A stretch of DNA of 64,000 nt from the NCBI GenBank assembly GCA_017398725.1, contig JAFQFA010000017.1, positions 1-64,000 on the forward strand, in the 5' to 3' direction. The notes under the pieces are model-generated. The model made no database searches. It saw nothing but the letters and a program-made list of their open reading frames with translations, and was not told the DNA's origin. Position 1 is the stretch's first letter. Each line of letters starts with the position of its first letter. Source of the stretch: Oscillospiraceae bacterium (lineage in GTDB: Bacteria; Bacillota; Clostridia; Oscillospirales; Oscillospiraceae). Shown here piece by piece: positions 59,532 to 64,000 of this stretch. A program made the position numbers and the translations under genes.

Positions 59532-60631
59532 ACGCGCACCTCAAAGCCAAAGGCTTCACGGTTTTCAAAAACCTCTCGACCGGTTAACGTGCGTGTATAG
59601 GTTCTATCCCAACCTTTTTTCATTGTCATAACAGAAACATAATCTTCGCTATTTGGTTCGCTATAATCTTGTGTAGCTAATATTGCATCAACAGCTTCAA
59701 TATTATGTGTTGTAATAAATAACTGCACATCATATCTGCTGCATGCTGTAACAAGGAATTGGAAGATATCGTTAAAATACTTTGCATGGATTGCTGTATC
59801 AATTTCATCAATTAGAAGCACTCCACCAGCAGCAGAAACGATCGCGTTGGCAAGAAGCAAAACTTTCTTTATGCCATCGCCATATGTGGAAACAGGCATA
59901 TTCCCCAACACGCTATGTCGAATATACTCTACAGGACGATTGGTTTGTTCATTTTTTAAAATGAGCAAGTCTTCAATATCTGGGTCAAACATGCGAATGA
60001 CATGGAGGCAAATTTCCTTATATCCATCGTTTCGCACAATGTTATTCAGCACATTGCTTTTGACGTGATCAATAGGAGATAAATACGTCATATCAATCAA
60101 AGATCCACGTACAACTTCTAGCCCATTAATCTTAGAATACTCATGGATACTAACCGGCTCATAGTAATATTCCCCGTCAACGCCCCATTTGATCTCTCCA
60201 TTAAAGGCGGCAGCTTCACCTTCATAATATTTACGCCCTGAAGGGAACGAAAAATGTCTGTAATCACGTTCATCGAGCAATACTCTGGTTTGTTCACCAT
60301 ACATGCGATAATCAACCGGTCTTCCGTGATAAATTGCGTGAATCTCTATGCCTCGTTCTGAGTACCCTTCCTTGTACTGTGGGAATAACGCAAGGAAGTT
60401 ATCAAATACAGATACTCGGTTGTATGCGTATGCACTTTCTCTTTGACGAGCTACACGTAAAGCATTCACTACACTTGCAGGAGATCGCAGCATAAGTAAC
60501 GCCTCAAGTAACGATGTCTTGCCGCAGTTATTGTCTCCAACAATCAGATTAACATGGTTTAAATATGAAGCATCAAACGATTTGATACCACGGAAGGAAT
60601 CGATATAAAATTTTTCCACATGTATCGCCAT
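59528..60631 (-). CDS. ABC-type AAA ATPase, OLD/PARIS-like
   Basis: A 367-residue AAA_15/21-type ATPase. Walker A GDNNCGKTS (about 31-39), Walker B VLLIDEID (about 270) and ITTHNIEA (H-loop, about 305) are clear. The family includes AriA of PARIS and the ATPase half of OLD. Here the TOPRIM part is a separate gene. It starts one base into the HTH gene's stop (TAATG), so the three genes are translated together. Confidence 0.87.
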   Translation of the reverse strand: MAIHVEKFYIDSFRGIKSFDASYLNHVNLIVGDNNCGKTSLLEALLMLRSPASVVNALRVARQRESAYAYNRVSVFDNFLALFPQYKEGYSERGIEIHAIYHGRPVDYRMYGEQTRVLLDERDYRHFSFPSGRKYYEGEAAAFNGEIKWGVDGEYYYEPVSIHEYSKINGLEVVRGSLIDMTYLSPIDHVKSNVLNNIVRNDGYKEICLHVIRMFDPDIEDLLILKNEQTNRPVEYIRHSVLGNMPVSTYGDGIKKVLLLANAIVSAAGGVLLIDEIDTAIHAKYFNDIFQFLVTACSRYDVQLFITTHNIEAVDAILATQDYSEPNSEDYVSVMTMKKGWDRTYTRTLTGREVFENREAFGFEVRV

Positions 60632-60936
60632 TACTCCTCCTCCTCTCCATTTGCAAAAGCAATCACAAGTCGCTTATTTAACCCGTCAGCAATTTTTTTG
60701 AGCGTCAAAATATTGGGCTTGCTATTTCCGGTTTCAAACTTACTAATGTTCGCCTGTGAAACCCCCGTAAGTTCCGCCAATTGTCCTTGCGTAATTCCTT
60801 GCTCATTTCTAGCTTCAATTATCATCTCTGCAATTTCCGCGAAGATATCATAATCTTCTATCCGGTCGTCTTTGCTTTCTTTTGTTATCTCTACTTTTTT
60901 TAGTGCTTGCTGCAGATATGCTTGAAACTCAGACAT
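60631..60936 (-). CDS. HTH regulator with acidic N-terminal part
   Basis: A 101-residue protein. An N-terminal helical part with several acidic residues is followed by an xre-type HTH (GITQGQLAELTGVSQANISKFETGNSKPN, about 50-80, shown in parts). It resembles HigA/HipB-type antitoxins and regulators. As first gene of the operon, it probably represses the operon. AAGGAGGT is 6 bases before the start at 60936. Confidence 0.85.
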   Translation of the reverse strand: MSEFQAYLQQALKKVEITKESKDDRIEDYDIFAEIAEMIIEARNEQGITQGQLAELTGVSQANISKFETGNSKPNILTLKKIADGLNKRLVIAFANGEEEE

Positions 60937-60958
60937 GATAACACCTCCTTGTAGCTAT

Positions 60959-60986
60959 AATATATCGTTTCAAACATAAAAGTCAA
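60959..60986 (-). promoter_or_regulatory. Promoter of the HTH/AAA/TOPRIM operon
   Basis: Minus strand TTGACT (60981-60986), 16-base spacer, TATATT (60959-60964). Confidence 0.7.
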
Positions 60987-61070
60987 GATAAAAATGTCGA
61001 ATTTAACATAATATTTACTAAAAAATATCTAACAAACAATATTTCACCGTTTTATCTTCTATTAGAGTCT

Positions 61071-61967
61071 TTACTTTTCCCTAAAAACAATCTCTGCATA
61101 CAAGAAGTCGTGAATAACCATCCTGACATGCATTGTTTCATCTTTTTCTATCCATGCAACGTATTTGTATTCGCCGTCTTGAACATCTGTCCAATTCATA
61201 ACTACAAATTGTTGCTTAATTTGATTGTCACCACGAAACTCCTGCAAAACCGCTTCCAGAACATAGAGTTTGTTGTACACTCTAGAACCAATGATTGGAA
61301 GTTTTTTATCCATCATGGGAATAAAGTAATCAAACGCATCTCTTTCTAGTTTAGGCATATCGAAAGCAAAGGTGTATTTTACACTTACCGGTGTAGCCTC
61401 CCATATATCTGTTGAATATCCTTCACTTAACTCATACACACAGTGGCAAACTGCTAACTTTGTAAGCACTTTGCTTATTTTAATATTTGTAGGAAGCTCC
61501 TTACCATCGCAGTAAGCCACGAAATCTCTTTGTGCATCCAAAAACGCCTTGTTTTTATAAATGCGTTCCTTGTTCTCATCATTGATTGCATTGCTTCGCC
61601 CAGAGATATATTTCATGGCATCAATATACACTTCTGTATACAGTTCATCATCAGAAAAGCCATTATTGCATTTTTTACACGCAGGGAGAACCCGTAAATC
61701 TTCAGGATATGGCCTGCGAAGAAAAACTCTGGATGGAGCATGTTCCCTCGTATCAGACCGCCCACCGCAATAGATGCAAAAATGTGTACCTTTCCTCGTG
61801 AAGGAAACATGAGGTAGCAATTCTGGTGGCCCCATATACTCTTTGAAACTAAATTCGCGCACAACATTGTTTTCGTCCATACCATTTCGCCCTGCTTTAT
61901 CAAGAATTGAATCATTAAACATTATATCTGCTGAGCAAATAGATTTCAATAGCCCGCTAAATTCCAT
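61071..61967 (-). CDS. HNH endonuclease-like protein
   Basis: A protein of up to 298 residues. CIYCGG...REHAPSR...LPACKKCNNGFSDDE (about 64-107) is a zinc-bound HNH module: CxxC pairs, the REH catalytic histidine and NNGFS with acidic residues after. A structured C-terminal part of about 170 residues has no match I know. No clear ribosome site precedes ATG 61967, so the start is uncertain; ATG codons at residues 16 and 30 are alternatives. It is a likely restriction-type nuclease beside the second methyltransferase operon. Confidence 0.75.
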   Translation of the reverse strand: MEFSGLLKSICSADIMFNDSILDKAGRNGMDENNVVREFSFKEYMGPPELLPHVSFTRKGTHFCIYCGGRSDTREHAPSRVFLRRPYPEDLRVLPACKKCNNGFSDDELYTEVYIDAMKYISGRSNAINDENKERIYKNKAFLDAQRDFVAYCDGKELPTNIKISKVLTKLAVCHCVYELSEGYSTDIWEATPVSVKYTFAFDMPKLERDAFDYFIPMMDKKLPIIGSRVYNKLYVLEAVLQEFRGDNQIKQQFVVMNWTDVQDGEYKYVAWIEKDETMHVRMVIHDFLYAEIVFREK

Positions 61968-62037
61968 AGGATAAGAGATTCATTTTCAGTTCTTACAATT
62001 TATAATCCCCATATTAGAACTGAGTGAGCATAAAGAA

Positions 62038-62068
62038 AGTACAGATTAGGAATAACCCAATCTGTACT
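62038..62068 (-). terminator. Terminator of the second methyltransferase operon
   Basis: AGTACAGATT/AATCTGTACT, 10-base perfect arms, 34 bases after the methyltransferase stop on the minus strand. Confidence 0.7.
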
Positions 62069-62102
62069 ATTTATTTCTAACGGCCTGCCCCTATTAGATT
62101 CT

Positions 62103-63149
62103 TTATTCAGCATGTTGTTCCAAGTACGCCTCATGTTGCGCTAAAATTTGCTCACCCACACGCTGTGCTAACAGAACAGGAACTGCGTTTCCAATCTGCT
62201 TTCCAATTTCTTGCAGCGTACCCTCAAAAACATAATCATCGGGGAATGATTGCAATGTAGCAGCTTCCCGCAGGGAAATCGCACGATTCTGTTCTGGATG
62301 TCCAAATCTTCCGTTGGAAATACTAAAACACTTCGATGTTAGTGTTGGAGAAACTTGGTTCCATGCCATTCGCCCATAAACATCCGTATGGCCTACATGA
62401 CCATTGATATGGCACGCTAATCGAAGCCTATCTGGCCAATCCGTACGGCTACCACCATCGTGCGGCGTTGCTTCGATACGTTGTGTATTCAGAGGGGATA
62501 GGTTTGCTGCACGATGATTTGCCACCTCTTCGTGTTCTTCTCCTGCTTCGAGCTGTGGATAATCATGTATTGCATCGTGAACAGTCACATAAGGAAGTAA
62601 GTCCCCACCGTGAGTCGCCTCTGGAAGCTCAGGAATAATCACTCTTGACGCTATCAGGATCAGTCTTTTTCGATTCTGGGGTACACCAAAGTCCTTGGCA
62701 TTCAGCACATCGTAAACATATGCATAATGATTTTGTTGTAAAGTTGTAAGGAAGCGATTAAAAACCGCCTCTCCGCGTTTCTCAATTCCTGGAACATTTT
62801 CAACAAGTACATGCGCCGGTAGAATCTCCTCAACTAAGCGGCCAAATTCATCCAGCAAATTTACTGCTTCGTGTTCCTCGGTCGAATGCCGTTGGCTGCT
62901 GAAAGGTTGACAAGGTGCACATCCTACAAGGAGCAACTCATCCGTGTCATTAAGAATCGGATACTCTTCTAGAAGTTGGACTCCTGTAACCTGTGTGATA
63001 TCCCTATTGAGATATGGAATACCATTATTATTCTGGTATGTATTTTGGCATGCGGGATTATAATCCAGTCCGAAAACAACGTTGATCCCAGCATCGATCA
63101 GACCCTTTGTCATTCCCCCGCCGCCGCAGAAAAAGTCAACTGCATTCAT
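62103..63149 (-). CDS. DNA cytosine-5 methyltransferase
   Basis: A 348-residue C5 methyltransferase. VDFFCGGGGMTKG (motif I), GCAPCQPFSSQ with the catalytic Cys (IV), ENVPGI (VI), QNRKRLILIA (VIII) and QIGNAVPVLLAQ (X) are present. It differs from the HTH-fused enzyme at 50981 (FCGGGG against FAGVGG; no HTH). ATG 63149 overlaps the upstream stop as ATGA, favoured over TTG 63173. It probably protects host DNA from a nuclease in the same system. Confidence 0.9.
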   Translation of the reverse strand: MNAVDFFCGGGGMTKGLIDAGINVVFGLDYNPACQNTYQNNNGIPYLNRDITQVTGVQLLEEYPILNDTDELLLVGCAPCQPFSSQRHSTEEHEAVNLLDEFGRLVEEILPAHVLVENVPGIEKRGEAVFNRFLTTLQQNHYAYVYDVLNAKDFGVPQNRKRLILIASRVIIPELPEATHGGDLLPYVTVHDAIHDYPQLEAGEEHEEVANHRAANLSPLNTQRIEATPHDGGSRTDWPDRLRLACHINGHVGHTDVYGRMAWNQVSPTLTSKCFSISNGRFGHPEQNRAISLREAATLQSFPDDYVFEGTLQEIGKQIGNAVPVLLAQRVGEQILAQHEAYLEQHAE

Positions 63150-64000
63150 TCTACCAAAATTCCTTTCGCCCAACTTTCCGTATCTCTATTTGGCATTCCT
63201 GGACGACATGAGTTGATCATATGAGCCCATACGAGTTGTTCTCTAAACGGACTTGCTACCGATGCCACTCTATAATGCGAGTGGGCTTCCTTTGAGAAAG
63301 AATCAAAGGAAGGTGCGATTTTACTATACAGGACAAACTCCAAATTCTTCAAATCTGCGGTCATATACGGGAGAACATTAGGAAGCTGAGGTAGTGCAAC
63401 AAATGCCTTGTTATAGCCGTATTGCAACTCCTTAACAACTCGATCAACTTTCTCTTTTCCTTTTGCACTGGTTACGTTCTGTCCACTACTTAATCTTTGT
63501 TCTGTTACTTTTCCTTTGGCACAACAGTGGGCAACAAGAACCCTAAAATCCTCATCCCCATGATTTACCATATCGCAACTCGGAGTAAGTATGACACAGT
63601 ACTCTTCAGGTAGGCCTGGTACTTGTTCTGCAGTATCGTCGCTATGAATCCGGATGACATCTGCAACCAACAAAGAATTGTTCATCGGAGGATATACATA
63701 CTGAATCCATGCCGGAGGAGTGGTTCCTATCTCACATTGCTCAAAATACTGAATAGCTCGCCTGGACAGCATAAATGTAACAATTGATGCATCTGGAAAT
63801 TCGTCCATCTTCGTAAAAGAATCTAATGTTCTTGAAGACTCTACCAATGCCTGATTCATAGAATGACGCAATCCCGAAATAGCTGTCGCTGCATCTTTCC
63901 ATTCTTCAATTTTGACAATAAGTTCGGAATCATCATCGCCCTTGCGAGTAAAATCAACATATGGATATCTCTTCTGCACATCTGCTAAAGTATCTTTTAG
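63146..64000 (-). CDS. Partial protein of unknown function, methyltransferase partner
   Basis: The reading frame is open to the window edge, so the N-terminus is missing; a GTG at 63979 is not a convincing start. At least 284 residues are seen. VILTPSCDMVNHGDEDFRVLV (shown in part) resembles a motif found in unassigned proteins next to restriction methyltransferases. No nuclease motif was identified. It is coupled to the methyltransferase by an ATGA overlap. Confidence 0.65.
   Translation of the reverse strand, partial: LKDTLADVQKRYPYVDFTRKGDDDSELIVKIEEWKDAATAISGLRHSMNQALVESSRTLDSFTKMDEFPDASIVTFMLSRRAIQYFEQCEIGTTPPAWIQYVYPPMNNSLLVADVIRIHSDDTAEQVPGLPEEYCVILTPSCDMVNHGDEDFRVLVAHCCAKGKVTEQRLSSGQNVTSAKGKEKVDRVVKELQYGYNKAFVALPQLPNVLPYMTADLKNLEFVLYSKIAPSFDSFSKEAHSHYRVASVASPFREQLVWAHMINSCRPGMPNRDTESWAKGILVE

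Overview
The window reads as a chromosomal stretch from an anaerobic gut Clostridia, probably Oscillospirales-like. The evidence is the gene set: PPi-type phosphofructokinase, class II fructose-bisphosphate aldolase, AsnA, meso-diaminopimelate dehydrogenase, DUF6062, C_GCAxxG_C_C protein, PadR/HAAS pair, strong AGGAGG ribosome sites and TTGACA/TATAAT promoters. No rRNA, phage structural genes, integrase or transposase were found. Placement below class level is inference.

Region 1 (1-13,971) is accessory DNA and visibly AT-richer than the core. A seven-gene operon (280-8243) holds three PlsC-type acyltransferases (one fused to a HAD domain), two paralogous acyl-CoA/acyl-AMP ligases and two small membrane proteins, and looks like a lipid acylation pathway. 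Two tandem cassettes follow. Each has the same promoter with paired operator half-sites, a near-identical HTH-Fic gene and a different cargo gene: a class III cyclase-like protein in the first, an OLD-type ATPase/TOPRIM nuclease in the second. Each ends in a ~190 bp repeat whose last 24 bases resemble the 3' end of a tRNA-Trp, followed by its own terminator. I read this as serial integration of related elements at a tRNA-Trp gene outside the window.

Region 2 (14,150-45,450) is core chromosome. In order it carries: a Pit phosphate transporter with its DUF47 partner; a secreted transglutaminase-like protein; asnA; two esterases with an ATP-grasp ligase; fba and pfp (glycolysis); ftsH; rlmB; a P-type-ATPase-like membrane protein that has lost its phosphorylation motif; a 3.5 kb secreted/lipoprotein/PadR module bracketed by a 78-79 bp direct repeat; DUF6062; a LysR regulator divergent from a D-aminoacylase/3-hydroxyacyl-CoA dehydrogenase/thiolase/thiolase operon; ddh; two SGNH hydrolases; a cation/proton antiporter; and tRNA-Ala(GGC). 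MITE-like elements are scattered through it.

Region 3 (45,447-64,000) is a defence-type island directly downstream of tRNA-Ala. It contains a SatD/DUF3307 pair (nucleotidyl-cyclase-fold protein plus membrane protein) divergent from an unrecognised three-gene operon across three 29-bp-spaced dyads. Next come a SWIM zinc-finger protein and an HTH regulator, then an operon of HTH-fused 5mC methyltransferase, MORC/GHKL ATPase, Z1 ATPase, PD-(D/E)XK protein and two small proteins. After that are a 57-residue protein with a RelB-like protein, an HTH/AAA ATPase/TOPRIM operon reminiscent of split OLD or PARIS systems, an HNH protein, and a second 5mC methyltransferase with an unrecognised partner cut by the window edge.
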